Under the pieces are notes generated by a model. That model saw nothing but the letters and a program-made list of their open reading frames with translations. It was not told the DNA's origin and did not search any database. This document shows positions 44,062 to 52,739 of a DNA stretch of 54,773 nucleotides, one piece after another (position 1 is the first letter of the stretch; each line of letters begins with the position of its first letter). The translations under genes and the position numbers were made by a program. The DNA comes from JAUUZT01 sp964654015 (lineage in GTDB: Bacteria; Chloroflexota; Dehalococcoidia; GIF9; AB-539-J10): assembly GCA_964654015.1 (NCBI GenBank), contig CAZZHQ010000006.1, forward strand, positions 1-54,773, read 5' to 3'.

Positions 44062-44740
44062 AATAAACGGCCTAGATGTTCAAGCTGAGGAATGGTGGAC
44101 TATACTGGAAGCGGCTAGATTCTACGGCATAGAGATACCCACCTTTTGTCACCATGATGGGCTTTCAGAATGGGGAGGTTGCCGTGTCTGCGTAGTAGAG
44201 ATAGGTGAAGGGGAAGACACTAAACTGGTGAGCTCTTGCACCTACCCTGTTATTGAAGGTCTTGTGGTTAGAACTCACTCTAAAAGAGTGATAGCGGCTA
44301 GAAAGGTTTTAGTTGAGCTCCTCTTATCAAGTTGCCCAAGTTCCAAAATTATTCAGGACCTTGCGGCGAAGCTCAATGTCCAGGAGGTGAGGTTCAAAGT
44401 AGAGCATGAAGACTGCGTATATTGTGGGTTATGCGTTAGGATCTGTGCTGAGCAGATGGGGGCTAAGGCAATAGGCTTTGTTAATAGAGGAGGAAAAATA
44501 AAGATAACAACTCCATTTGACCGAATGTCAGAGGTGTGTCGTCATTGTGGGGCTTGCATGTATGTTTGTCCGACATGCCAGCTCCGGTGTCAGGGCACAG
44601 AGCCTCCACAAACGGTCTGCGGAAGCTGCCTCAGCCCTGAGCCAACTTGCCTTGAGTTCTATCCAGACCTTCTGTGTTTTATGGGAGCTGAGGGAAATTG
44701 TGGAACATGCATAAGGGAAGAACCAAAAAAGAAGGAATAA
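44048..44740 (+). CDS. NuoG N-terminal-like/HoxU-like iron-sulfur subunit
   Basis: A 230-residue protein with an N-terminal plant-type [2Fe-2S] domain (FCHHDGLSEWGGCRVC, then Cys in LVSSCTYPV) and two [4Fe-4S] motifs (CVYCGLCVRIC and CRHCGACMYVC). A Cys-rich tail adds CPTCQLRC, CGSCLSPEPTC, CFMG and NCGTC, which goes beyond ordinary HoxU and may hold one more cluster or a zinc site. The His-Cys cluster of true NuoG is not seen. Start overlaps the NuoF-like gene by 14 nt, showing tight coupling. Likely relays electrons within the cassette complex. Confidence 0.9.
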   Translation: MLTVRINGLDVQAEEWWTILEAARFYGIEIPTFCHHDGLSEWGGCRVCVVEIGEGEDTKLVSSCTYPVIEGLVVRTHSKRVIAARKVLVELLLSSCPSSKIIQDLAAKLNVQEVRFKVEHEDCVYCGLCVRICAEQMGAKAIGFVNRGGKIKITTPFDRMSEVCRHCGACMYVCPTCQLRCQGTEPPQTVCGSCLSPEPTCLEFYPDLLCFMGAEGNCGTCIREEPKKKE

Positions 44741-44792
44741 CGAATTAAAGGAAAATCATGAAATTAGCAAATAACGAGGAGGAGGCAAGTGA

Positions 44793-46364
44793 ATGCCAAT
44801 AAATGCATCTGCAGCTACGCTGTCTAAAAATAGGACTGTAGGCTCCATAAGCCATCTCAGTGGCATGTGTGCCACTTGCATAGATGGTTGTATCGGAATG
44901 TGTGAGGTAGGGAAATCAGCCTACAGAGGGTCGGAAGCCATATATCCCCAACCGTTCGGCATCATCACAACCGCTGCCGAGAAGAATTATCCGGTGGATC
45001 TGTCCCACTTCACCATTCTAGGAACCGTAGTGGGAGCTGAGGGCATAGAACCGGACTCCGATAGGGCTATCTTTACAAATGTGAACCTGGAGAGGAAGCT
45101 TGGCCAAGATGGAGGGATCAAAGTGAGGCTGCCTATCGTTATCGGGGGGCTGGGTTCAACGGCCATCGCTAAAAGCAACTGGGAGGGTCTAGCTATAGGA
45201 GCCGCCCTAGCAGGTATCCCACTCACCATCGGAGAAAACGTCTGTGGAATGGATGTGGAGTCAGAAATAGTCAACGGTAAGGTAGTTCATTCCCCAGAAC
45301 TCGCACGTCGGGTAGAGCTATATAGAAACTGGCAACAGGATGGCTACGGTGCCATTATCGTCCAGGCTAATATCGAGGATACCACGTTGGGAGTCCACGA
45401 ATATGCCATATCCCAGCTAGGCGTTGAGGCTGTTGAGATTAAATGGGGTCAAGGGGCAAAGGATATTGGTGGTGAGGTCAAGATTGAGGACTTAAACAAA
45501 GCTCGGCTACTTAAAGGTAGGGGCTATATTTTACTTCCTGACCCGGATTCTGAGACGGTAGCCGAGGCATTTAAACAAGGAAGATTCAAGGAGTTTGAGA
45601 GGCATTCTAGAGTAGGAATGGTCACTGAGGAAGGATTTCTTAAAAGAATAAGGGAACTTCGCCAGTCTGGAGCCAAGTACGTCTCTCTTAAAACTGGGGC
45701 CTATAGGCCAGCTGACCTAGCGAGAGCATTGAAGTTTTGTTCGAAGGCTAAGGTAGACCTTCTGACTGTAGACGGTGCTGGAGGGGGAACGGGAATGAGC
45801 CCATGGAGAATGATGAATGAGTGGGGTATCCCAGGAATCTATTTATGGTCATTGCTGGTTAAATATGTAGATAAGCTTGCCGCAAAAGGTGAGTACATTC
45901 CAGATATCGCCATCGCTGGGGGATTTGCCTTTGAAGACCAGGTATTTAAAGGATTGGCGTTGGGTGCTCCCTACACTAAAGTTATAACTATGGCCAGGGC
46001 TCCTCTGGCAGCCGCCATGGTAGGAAAGACCATTGGAAAACGAATGGCAGAAAAACAGGTACCGGTTTACATTGAACGATTCGGCACAAGCCCTGAGGAA
46101 GTATTCATCACTGCACGAGCATTGAAGGAAAAAATTGGCAATAGTTTCGAGAAGATACCTACAGGTGCACTAGGTCTCTATACCTACCTGGACAGACTGA
46201 ACCAAGGTCTACGTCAGATAATGGCTGGATCCCGCAAGTTTTCCCTGGAATATATCACTCGGGATGATATTGCAGCTTTAACTGAGGAAGCAGCTAAAAT
46301 TAGTGGTATTTGCTATGTAACTGAAGCCGACAAGGAAAAGGCATCTAAAATATTGGATTCATAG
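44793..46364 (+). CDS. FMN-binding glutamate-synthase-like protein with N-terminal four-Cys motif
   Basis: A 523-residue homolog of the glutamate synthase (GltB) FMN-binding domain: an (alpha/beta)8 barrel with GGLGSTAIAK, VSLKTGAYRPADLA and the phosphate loop DGAGGGTGMSP. It lacks the amidotransferase domain. The usual C-x5-C-x4-C [3Fe-4S] motif (CPVGIATQ region) is also missing. Instead the N-terminus has Cys26, Cys29, Cys33 and Cys37 (CATCIDGCIGMC), a probable iron-sulfur site. GGAGGAGG precedes the ATG. Being last in a NuoEFG-like cassette suggests an NAD(P)H-driven flavoenzyme whose substrate may not be glutamate at all. Confidence 0.85.
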   Translation: MPINASAATLSKNRTVGSISHLSGMCATCIDGCIGMCEVGKSAYRGSEAIYPQPFGIITTAAEKNYPVDLSHFTILGTVVGAEGIEPDSDRAIFTNVNLERKLGQDGGIKVRLPIVIGGLGSTAIAKSNWEGLAIGAALAGIPLTIGENVCGMDVESEIVNGKVVHSPELARRVELYRNWQQDGYGAIIVQANIEDTTLGVHEYAISQLGVEAVEIKWGQGAKDIGGEVKIEDLNKARLLKGRGYILLPDPDSETVAEAFKQGRFKEFERHSRVGMVTEEGFLKRIRELRQSGAKYVSLKTGAYRPADLARALKFCSKAKVDLLTVDGAGGGTGMSPWRMMNEWGIPGIYLWSLLVKYVDKLAAKGEYIPDIAIAGGFAFEDQVFKGLALGAPYTKVITMARAPLAAAMVGKTIGKRMAEKQVPVYIERFGTSPEEVFITARALKEKIGNSFEKIPTGALGLYTYLDRLNQGLRQIMAGSRKFSLEYITRDDIAALTEEAAKISGICYVTEADKEKASKILDS

Positions 46365-46478
46365 AGTTAGTTTGTTCAGTGTGGCACCATTAGCCGCTTT
46401 ACAGGCTTGTTCTAAGGGATTCGGTGTTATTTGAGAATAAAAAAAGGGGTAATCGGTGGTTTCTGATTATCATGTAGC

Positions 46479-46716
46479 CTTTATATGACAGCTCTTTGAG
46501 TAGGATGCTGCAAGCCTTAGTGGGTTTATTTCTTCGCAGGGGAAGCATTGCCAGTAAAATATATCGCTATCATGGAAGCGAAGCTAAGCGATGCAGCGGT
46601 GAGGAATGCGGAGTAGTAACTCCCGCTGTTGTCGAAAATCCAGCCGGCGAAAATCGGGCCGATTACCATCCCGAGAGTTTGTAGAAAGAAAGCAGCTCCG
46701 TAAATAGTGCCGAAAT
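46479..46716. repeat. Direct repeat, copy B (3' end of the intact MFS gene)
   Basis: The counterpart of 41238-41474, covering the last ~63 codons of the intact MFS gene and some 45 bp after its stop. Together the two copies bracket the four-gene cassette. Confidence 0.75.
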
Positions 46717-47752
46717 GTCTTCTGCCGAAGTGTTCAGCGATAAGCCCTGGTAATATCGGGGTCACTGCTCCCAAGTTGAATCCGATGAGAGCGGCATAGA
46801 GGTAGAGCATGCCAATGCTTGTAGTCCCCATCAGAACGATAAACGCTATCATCTGTAGGAGTGTTCCCATCATAAAGACATATCTCTTTTGCATGGTGTC
46901 GCCGAGTCTGCCGAATAAAACACGTGACGGTATGCTAAAACCACTCAATAGTCCCACCGCTCCAGCAGCAGCCAGTTTTTCTATTCCAATATCCACGGCA
47001 AAAGCTACCTGGTGAATTAGCCCGGTACTATAGGACCATGCCCATAACATTGCTGCTGCCGATATTAGCCAGAAAGCCTTTGTCTTCATTGCTTGTCTGA
47101 GAGAGACTCCTGCCAATCCGGGTAGATTGTCCTGCTCTATTGTTTCTTGCGGACTCTTAGCAGAGGAATAAGTTTTCTCATTGGGGGTTCGCATAATGAA
47201 AAAACTTACTGGGATTCCGATCAGAGCAATTATGCCTGCCAGATAAAGGAAAGAAGTATGCCAGCCGTATAAAGCGATAAGTGTTCCAGCTACTGGAGCC
47301 ATGACAGCGCCGCCAGCCCCTACTCCTGCGGAAGCTATTCCGAGAGCGGTGCTCTTTTTCTGAGCAAACCATCCTTCCACCGCGGTCATATTGGGTACGA
47401 TGGATGTACATGCACTACCGATGGCAACGATTACGCCATAGAATAAATAGAACTGCCATATCTCGGTGACGGTAGAAAGCAGGATATATCCGATACATGC
47501 TATCAGACTCCCTGAAACCATAATCCGCCTTACCCCTATCTTGTGGATAAGCATCCCGATAACAGGAGTAAGTGACCCTGAAAGCAGGAGTCCAAGAGAG
47601 AGAGCTCCGGCGGTTTGGGCACGTGACCACCCTGTATCATGTAGCATCGCTTCGAAAAAGACAGGGAAGGCATAGATGCGACTTCCAGTGGTGCATAGCA
47701 GCAGGATAAAGGCTCCGATTACTACCCACCAGCCATAAAAAATTTTCCTCAT
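46526..47752 (-). CDS. MFS transporter, OFA-like (FYGWW), intact paralog
   Basis: A 408-residue MFS carrier from the ATG at 47752 (TTG at 47764 is an alternative). TM1 reads IFYGWWVVIGAF, and a FGRLGDTMQKRY loop and a C-terminal FFLQTLGMVIGPIFAGWIFD follow. It is strongly similar throughout to the carrier at 39901-41130 and near-identical at its C-terminus to the fragment at 41284-41487. The central loop (KTYSSAKSPQETIEQD) differs from its paralog. No ribosome site is evident for either start. Expected substrate: a small organic anion; not known. Confidence 0.88.
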   Translation of the reverse strand: MRKIFYGWWVVIGAFILLLCTTGSRIYAFPVFFEAMLHDTGWSRAQTAGALSLGLLLSGSLTPVIGMLIHKIGVRRIMVSGSLIACIGYILLSTVTEIWQFYLFYGVIVAIGSACTSIVPNMTAVEGWFAQKKSTALGIASAGVGAGGAVMAPVAGTLIALYGWHTSFLYLAGIIALIGIPVSFFIMRTPNEKTYSSAKSPQETIEQDNLPGLAGVSLRQAMKTKAFWLISAAAMLWAWSYSTGLIHQVAFAVDIGIEKLAAAGAVGLLSGFSIPSRVLFGRLGDTMQKRYVFMMGTLLQMIAFIVLMGTTSIGMLYLYAALIGFNLGAVTPILPGLIAEHFGRRHFGTIYGAAFFLQTLGMVIGPIFAGWIFDNSGSYYSAFLTAASLSFASMIAIYFTGNASPAKK

Positions 47753-47932
47753 TAGCTTAAACAATCATACCGTGTAGTAACCAGCAAAAGTACATATGAA
47801 GCCATGCGAAAAGGATTATTGTGAGGGTATATGATAGCACATGAAGTATTGCTGGCTATTGTTTTATGCCGTTAATAAGAACACCAAGTAGGAGTAGTGG
47901 TTTATAGCAACGAATACTCCGGATTACCGCAG

Positions 47933-48178
47933 TTATGAAATGGTGAAAGTCTCGACTATTTCCTTCCAGGGATATGCGTCGCGGTCTGCCTCGGCAAAAG
48001 ATAGCTGTACTATGTAAAAATGGGATTGGGTGGTCTTGAAGTAGATTTCTGTATGATATTTCTCATTTTTTGACTCCAGGATGGAATCGAAGGACAAAAA
48101 CCAGTCCCAGGAATAAAAGCCTCTTTTTATTAATCTGCATACCTCTGACAGGAAATGATTATGGCCATTCATCGCCAT
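47933..48178 (-). CDS. Hypothetical small protein overlapping the enolase-superfamily gene
   Basis: A possible 81-residue protein starting ATGGCGATG inside the last codons of the enolase-superfamily gene (20-bp overlap). The sequence looks protein-like (SWDWFLSFDSILES, HTEIYFKTTQSHFYIVQLSF, YPWKEIVETF) and resembles the end of small beta-sheet domains, but I recognise no family. No ribosome site is visible, so it would depend on coupling with the upstream gene. The rest of the gap 47765-47932 holds nothing I can name. Confidence 0.35.
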   Translation of the reverse strand: MAMNGHNHFLSEVCRLIKRGFYSWDWFLSFDSILESKNEKYHTEIYFKTTQSHFYIVQLSFAEADRDAYPWKEIVETFTIS

Positions 48179-49346
48179 AGGATCGAATATTACTGGGAGG
48201 GAAGTCCTGATATTGATAGTCCTTGAGCGCCTCCTCGTTAATTTCCAGTCCAAGCCCCGGAGCAGTAGGCAGGGCGATGTATCCATTCTCCACTTTAATA
48301 GGGTTTACCGATATGGCGTTACCTGTTGCGGCGAACTGGACGAAATATTCGGTAATCAGGAAGTTGGTCATGGTAGCTGAGGCCTGGATGGTAGCGGCCA
48401 ACGCCATAGTGGTACTGTTGTAATTATGAGGGGAGATGGATACATAATATGGCTCGGCCATGGCGGCTATCTCCTTGAGTTCCAGTATACCGCCGCAGTT
48501 GGCTACATCGGGGTTCAGTATGTCGGCGGCCTGTTTCTCCAGTACTTCTCTGAAGGCGGCCTTGGTGTAAAGTGTTTCCCCCGTTACCACTGGTAAATTG
48601 ATATCATGTCTTACCTCCGCCAGTGCGTGGATGTTATCCGCAGGGACGGGTTCCTCGTACCAGAATGGATTGAATTGCTCTATCCTTCTGGCTATCCGTG
48701 TGGCATACATGGGAGCCAGCCGTCGGTGTACCTCAACCAGTACATCAACATCCTGTCCTACTGCTTCTCTTACCAGCCCTACATTTCTGACAGCGATATC
48801 CTCGTCTTCCTTGCTGATAATTGAACGCCATGGGCCAGGGAAAGGGTCGAACTTGAGCGCAGTAAATCCGGCCTGCACCGTCTCTTTTGCCCTTCTGACC
48901 AGGTCGTCCGTATCGGTGAGACTGCGATACCAGCCGTTGGCGTATACCCTTATTTTATCCCGGCAGGGACCGCCTAATAGGTTGTAAACAGGAGTGCCAA
49001 GTTTCTTCCCGACGATATCCCACAGGGCTTGCTCAATGGCGCTTACCGCACAAAAGATATCCATAGAACCTCTTCTGCCCGACAAATCGTTATAGGCAAT
49101 ATGGGTGAAATGCTTTATGTGAAAGGGGCTCTTACCGATAATATAGGCACCTATGGTATCAGCCAGCTGGGCGATGCTTCTTTCCCTGGTTGGCTGGGTG
49201 TATGCCTCTCCCCATCCCACAATCCCCTCGTCGGTCTCTACCTTGACCAGCACCCAGTGTTTACGCAACCAGTGCTTGTCCATTTCGGCAAGCTTCATCG
49301 AACTATAAGGACAAACTAAAAAACTCTTAATATTGCTGATTATCAT
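48159..49346 (-). CDS. Enolase-superfamily dehydratase/racemase (mandelate racemase/galactonate dehydratase-like)
   Basis: A 395-residue enolase-superfamily enzyme: N-terminal capping domain with GWGEAYTQPT, then the barrel with metal ligands Glu in VLVEVHRRLAP, Glu in WYEEPVP and Glu in VTGETLY. The base His is in ISPHNYNST, with an Asp in ILNPDVANCGG. The His-containing metal strand (ExH) fits the acid-sugar dehydratase group (galactonate/gluconate type), which removes water from sugar acids. GGAG precedes the ATG. The following gene (minus strand direction) is a possible small ORF, and the preceding one a cupin. The substrate is not predictable. Confidence 0.9.
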   Translation of the reverse strand: MIISNIKSFLVCPYSSMKLAEMDKHWLRKHWVLVKVETDEGIVGWGEAYTQPTRERSIAQLADTIGAYIIGKSPFHIKHFTHIAYNDLSGRRGSMDIFCAVSAIEQALWDIVGKKLGTPVYNLLGGPCRDKIRVYANGWYRSLTDTDDLVRRAKETVQAGFTALKFDPFPGPWRSIISKEDEDIAVRNVGLVREAVGQDVDVLVEVHRRLAPMYATRIARRIEQFNPFWYEEPVPADNIHALAEVRHDINLPVVTGETLYTKAAFREVLEKQAADILNPDVANCGGILELKEIAAMAEPYYVSISPHNYNSTTMALAATIQASATMTNFLITEYFVQFAATGNAISVNPIKVENGYIALPTAPGLGLEINEEALKDYQYQDFPPSNIRSYGDEWP

Positions 49347-49367
49347 TTATTTCTCCTCGTAATAAAT

Positions 49368-49817
49368 CTATTTGTTAGTCTGTGAATTCCAGATGGTGGA
49401 ACTTCTTTCCTGTTCTTCTGTGATGGCTTGAAACGATGCAGGCTCACAGTCGTAGACACGACCTGCTTTCTCTGCCGAATCTCCATAGACCCACAGCATT
49501 TTAAATCCCTTGCTGTTACTACAGGACCATGCATGGGGGTGACCCATGGGGAGGAATACGCCACATCCAGGTTCAGCCCTCCACCAACGGCCGTCAAAAA
49601 ATGTATATCCGGGAGCTGCTGAGCTTTTGTCGATGATGATTAACTCCCAGGTCGTGTGGTGGTGCAGTGGAATGCGCCAGCCAGGCACATAATCGATGAC
49701 GCCAAAACTAACCTGCCCTGGTTCGTCTATGTAACAGGTGTTGATTACCTCGCCAACTCGTCCTGCCTCTACCTGTTTTCCTTCGCTTGGGTAAATAATA
49801 TATGGTTGCTGGTTCAT
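49368..49817 (-). CDS. Cupin-domain protein
   Basis: A 149-residue single cupin barrel. Motif 1 reads PLHHHTTWELIII (two His plus Glu of the metal site) and motif 2 GVFLPMGHPHAWSC (the last metal His). Such proteins can be isomerases, dioxygenases or sensors; function is undetermined. AAAGGA precedes the ATG, and the enolase-superfamily gene follows after 21 bp, so they are probably co-transcribed and may act on the same sugar or acid. Its promoter (49869-49898) is well formed. Confidence 0.88.
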   Translation of the reverse strand: MNQQPYIIYPSEGKQVEAGRVGEVINTCYIDEPGQVSFGVIDYVPGWRIPLHHHTTWELIIIDKSSAAPGYTFFDGRWWRAEPGCGVFLPMGHPHAWSCSNSKGFKMLWVYGDSAEKAGRVYDCEPASFQAITEEQERSSTIWNSQTNK

Positions 49818-49868
49818 AGCCTGTCCTTTCTGGGTTTTTCACCTTGTTGAAAATGTTTCAGATGGAGA

Positions 49869-49898
49869 ATTCTAGGACAGAATAGAGATGTTAGTCAA
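49869..49898 (-). promoter_or_regulatory. Sigma70-type promoter of the cupin/enolase-superfamily operon
   Basis: Minus strand: TTGACT (49898-49893), 18-bp spacer, TAGAAT (49874-49869), about 50 nt before the cupin ATG. Same spacing and -10 as the promoter at 38151-38180. Confidence 0.65.
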
Positions 49899-49964
49899 CA
49901 GGGTTGGGAGTGCCCTTTTGGGAAAATGCCCTCCGCAGTGTTTGTTTTTTATTATTATGGATGG

Positions 49965-50001
49965 AAATAAAAAGGGGTTTGTCCAAAAAACAACCCCCTT
50001 T
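49965..50001 (-). terminator. Intrinsic terminator of the phosphotriesterase-like gene
   Basis: On the minus strand AAAGGGGGTTGT pairs with ACAAACCCCTTT apart from one internal mismatch, over a 7-nt loop. TTTATTT follows. It lies about 50 bp past the stop codon at 50052. Confidence 0.8.
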
Positions 50002-50051
50002 ATTGTATTTTTTTGATACTGATTCCGCACACTGCTGGCCAAGTAGGCCGT

Positions 50052-51107
50052 TTACACGAAGGTGAATATCCGCCTGGGGTTATCCACCATCATGGTATGT
50101 ATCTGCTCCCTGCTGATTCCTTTGGCCAGCATCACAGGTATAACATTCTCCAGTATATGGGCATAGCCCCAACCCCCATAGGCCCTCCGCTGATGCTTGT
50201 TCCAGATATCCTGTGCTATTAATATCTGGTCAAGATATCCTTTCTCGATAAGCTCGATTATCTCATTCAGACGTGTCGTATCGTTGGGGAAATCTATCAC
50301 TCTGATGCCCAGTGGATAGTATCCTTCCCTGCCGAACAGGTCATATTCCAGGCAACAGCCTGTCTTTGCCAGCTCTATTCGGCTTTCGGGCTTACGCAGG
50401 GTTCGCTCGATGTGGTCCATGGTGGTGCGGCTGATGTCGGCTCCGAGTTTATCGAGTATCCTGATGATTGCCATCGGGGCCTCCTCGCTCTGACCAGGAT
50501 GCACGTTCAGGGTTGCCCCTGTTATTTTTTGCGCCCGGGCAGCGGCGCGCAGGGACTTCATCTCATTATTCGTTATTGGCCACGATGTGCCAATTTCTCC
50601 AATCAGGCCTGCATGTATTCCCGTATTACCTGCGCCCTCTGTGATGTCCCTCACGATTTCCTCTGTGATTTGGTCCTCAGTTTTATCATCCATCTCGGGT
50701 CCAAACGAGGCTGCGATGTAGTAACCTGACCCCATAATAATGTTCAGCCCCGTGGCACGAGAAATGCGCGCCAGTGCTTCAGGGTCTCGTCCCAGTCCTA
50801 TATTGCTCATCTCTACGATTGAGTTCCCCCCTGCTATCTTGAAATGCATTGCTTCATTTATGGCTTCCTGCTCATTGCGCATCAGCACATCGTCAAGGTT
50901 CTGGTACAGGTGATAGCGAATCCACCATAATATATCGAGGCTGACCGGACGGTGCGATATATCTTTATCGCTGGCCGTAATTTGTTCGGTAAACCATGCC
51001 GACCCATCGCTTACCAAGTGTTCATGTGGAAGAGTGATTCCAAGTTTATCTGGCTCGATTATTCCCAGAACTGTTTGTATCTTCCCTGCTAGCTTTGCTG
51101 TGCTCAT
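50052..51107 (-). CDS. Phosphotriesterase-family (amidohydrolase superfamily) hydrolase
   Basis: A 351-residue TIM-barrel hydrolase with the two N-terminal His of LPHEHLVSD, a GLIGEIGTSW strand where many relatives place the bridging Lys or Glu, NVHPGQ and TTMDHIERT His ligands, and the final Asp in IAQDIWNKHQRR. It resembles phosphotriesterase homology proteins and lactonases. The usual carbamylated Lys position has Glu, seen in one subgroup. GGAGG precedes the ATG. Likely hydrolyses an organic ester or lactone; no phosphotriesterase activity should be assumed. Confidence 0.9.
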   Translation of the reverse strand: MSTAKLAGKIQTVLGIIEPDKLGITLPHEHLVSDGSAWFTEQITASDKDISHRPVSLDILWWIRYHLYQNLDDVLMRNEQEAINEAMHFKIAGGNSIVEMSNIGLGRDPEALARISRATGLNIIMGSGYYIAASFGPEMDDKTEDQITEEIVRDITEGAGNTGIHAGLIGEIGTSWPITNNEMKSLRAAARAQKITGATLNVHPGQSEEAPMAIIRILDKLGADISRTTMDHIERTLRKPESRIELAKTGCCLEYDLFGREGYYPLGIRVIDFPNDTTRLNEIIELIEKGYLDQILIAQDIWNKHQRRAYGGWGYAHILENVIPVMLAKGISREQIHTMMVDNPRRIFTFV

Positions 51108-51228
51108 GCTTTCGCCTCCCGGTTTTTCATTATTACTAATGGGTATCGTTGAGTCTATTTCTCACCATTCCATTCAGGAAGAAAAGGAATGGAAAAACTA
51201 TATGTTCATATTCTGTTACGAGCTGTTT

Positions 51229-52488
51229 TCATGTAGCAGTAGTGTTATCTTGCTCAGGCAACTGTGAGGCTTTTGATGAGGGCTGACTGCTTAATGGAGT
51301 TCTTTGTAGCTCAAGCGGAGCGCCACAACCGGAACAGAATCGGTTTCCTGGCATGTTCGGGTGGGCACACGCTGTACAGAGCACTGGTTCAGTGTTTTTT
51401 TCCTGACCGAAAAAAAGTTTTAGATGAGGCCAGGGAATCTCTATTCCCTCTTCATCAAACGCTTCTTTGATCCGCTTCCTGAGTTCACCGGTCACCTCCC
51501 ACTGGGCAAGGGGTTGAGTATCTCCAACTATCTTAATATCAATACCTGAGGCACTGAAGTTTGATACCCTGAGAACCTGTGGGGTATTTAGTATCTTTGC
51601 TTTGAAGGCCACATCACTTGCCAACGTATCGCAGACTCTATTGATGACCTCTATGACATGATCAAGATTTTCCCGGTATGATACCGATATATCAAGGTTA
51701 ACACGAGACCATCCTTTCGTGAAATTGCTGGCAGTGGTGATTTCTCCATTGGGAATGCTGTGAACCAGTCCATCAAGATCGCGAAGTGTAGTTCTTCTCA
51801 GGTTAATGTCTTCAACCTGTCCGGATATACCAGCTATCTTTACGACATCGCCCTTGTTGTACTGGTCTTCCAGTAAAATGAATAATCCATTAAGGAAGTC
51901 TTTTATTAGGTGCTGAGCACCAAAACCTACAGCAATGCCTACTATACCAGCGCCTGCAAGGAGGGGGGCGACTGGCACACCAATCTCATCGATAATACTG
52001 AATGTGGCGACTGTGATAATAACAATGAGCACCATCCCTCTAAGCATGGAAATCAGAGTCTCAGATCGTTTAGCCATCTCTGCTTTGGCTTTGCGCCCTT
52101 TCCCTCTAGCCTTAACTGAGCTTTCCACTACTCTTGGTAGTAGTGCTTTAAATATGCGGTAGATAATATAGGAAACCGATATGATAACAAGCAGAAAAAT
52201 GCCGTGCTTAACCACCCATTCATTTACCATTTCTGTCGTTATAAGTTCGTGAACCCCTTGTCGTGAAATCACAATTGCAACCGCTGCGGTGGCAACGAAC
52301 ACCAGTGTGATTACTTCAATAGACCGGTGAAGGAGAGAGATTGCCCTCCACATATATTTTTGCCATTTGGAAGACGCCCATTTCTCAATGTGTGGCCGTA
52401 GAAAAGACCAGCTGAGGACAGAAAAGCAAAGCGTACAAGCAGCAATGATGAGTATCAAGATACTATTAGCGGTAAACCATTCCCACAT
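51229..52488 (-). CDS. MscS-family mechanosensitive channel with C-terminal zinc ribbon
   Basis: A 419-residue membrane protein with about five hydrophobic segments in the first 210 residues, including the pore-lining VAPLLAGAGIVGIAVGFGAQHLIKD region. The MscS beta-domain follows (GDVVKIAGISGQVEDINLRRTTLRDLDG, IPNG) and then the alpha/beta domain. The C-terminus ends in a zinc-ribbon-like C-x2-C-x10-C-x2-C (CTAC to CSGC) and a low-complexity Ser/Gln tail. It should release solutes on hypo-osmotic shock. The zinc ribbon is unusual for MscS and may be a soluble binding site. GGGAG precedes the ATG. Confidence 0.92.
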   Translation of the reverse strand: MWEWFTANSILILIIAACTLCFSVLSWSFLRPHIEKWASSKWQKYMWRAISLLHRSIEVITLVFVATAAVAIVISRQGVHELITTEMVNEWVVKHGIFLLVIISVSYIIYRIFKALLPRVVESSVKARGKGRKAKAEMAKRSETLISMLRGMVLIVIITVATFSIIDEIGVPVAPLLAGAGIVGIAVGFGAQHLIKDFLNGLFILLEDQYNKGDVVKIAGISGQVEDINLRRTTLRDLDGLVHSIPNGEITTASNFTKGWSRVNLDISVSYRENLDHVIEVINRVCDTLASDVAFKAKILNTPQVLRVSNFSASGIDIKIVGDTQPLAQWEVTGELRKRIKEAFDEEGIEIPWPHLKLFFGQEKNTEPVLCTACAHPNMPGNRFCSGCGAPLELQRTPLSSQPSSKASQLPEQDNTTAT

Positions 52489-52739
52489 ACTGTTTACGTA
52501 TCTCCCGGTGCTTGTCTGTTAACAGTATACTACAGCTAAGTTTAAATAAGTAAAGGACTGGTATTCCAGTAGTTGGATTACAAGTAAGAGTGGTTTTCAT
52601 GTAGCATGCTTCTGTACAAGATTATTTTTACCTTCTTAAATATATTGTGCTAGTATGTATAACAGAAACGTGAGAGTGATTCCTCCGCTATGTGAGGGTA
52701 AACTCACCACCATTTTTTATTCATGGTCTGGTATTCTAA

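Noticed and set aside
41653..46364. Cassette as a respiratory complex I or a hydrogenase
   Set aside because: No membrane Nuo subunits, no NuoCD, and no hydrogenase H-cluster or NiFe motifs are present in the window.
41238..46716. Composite transposon or IS-flanked island
   Set aside because: The flanking repeats are MFS gene ends; no transposase, integrase or tRNA attachment site was found.
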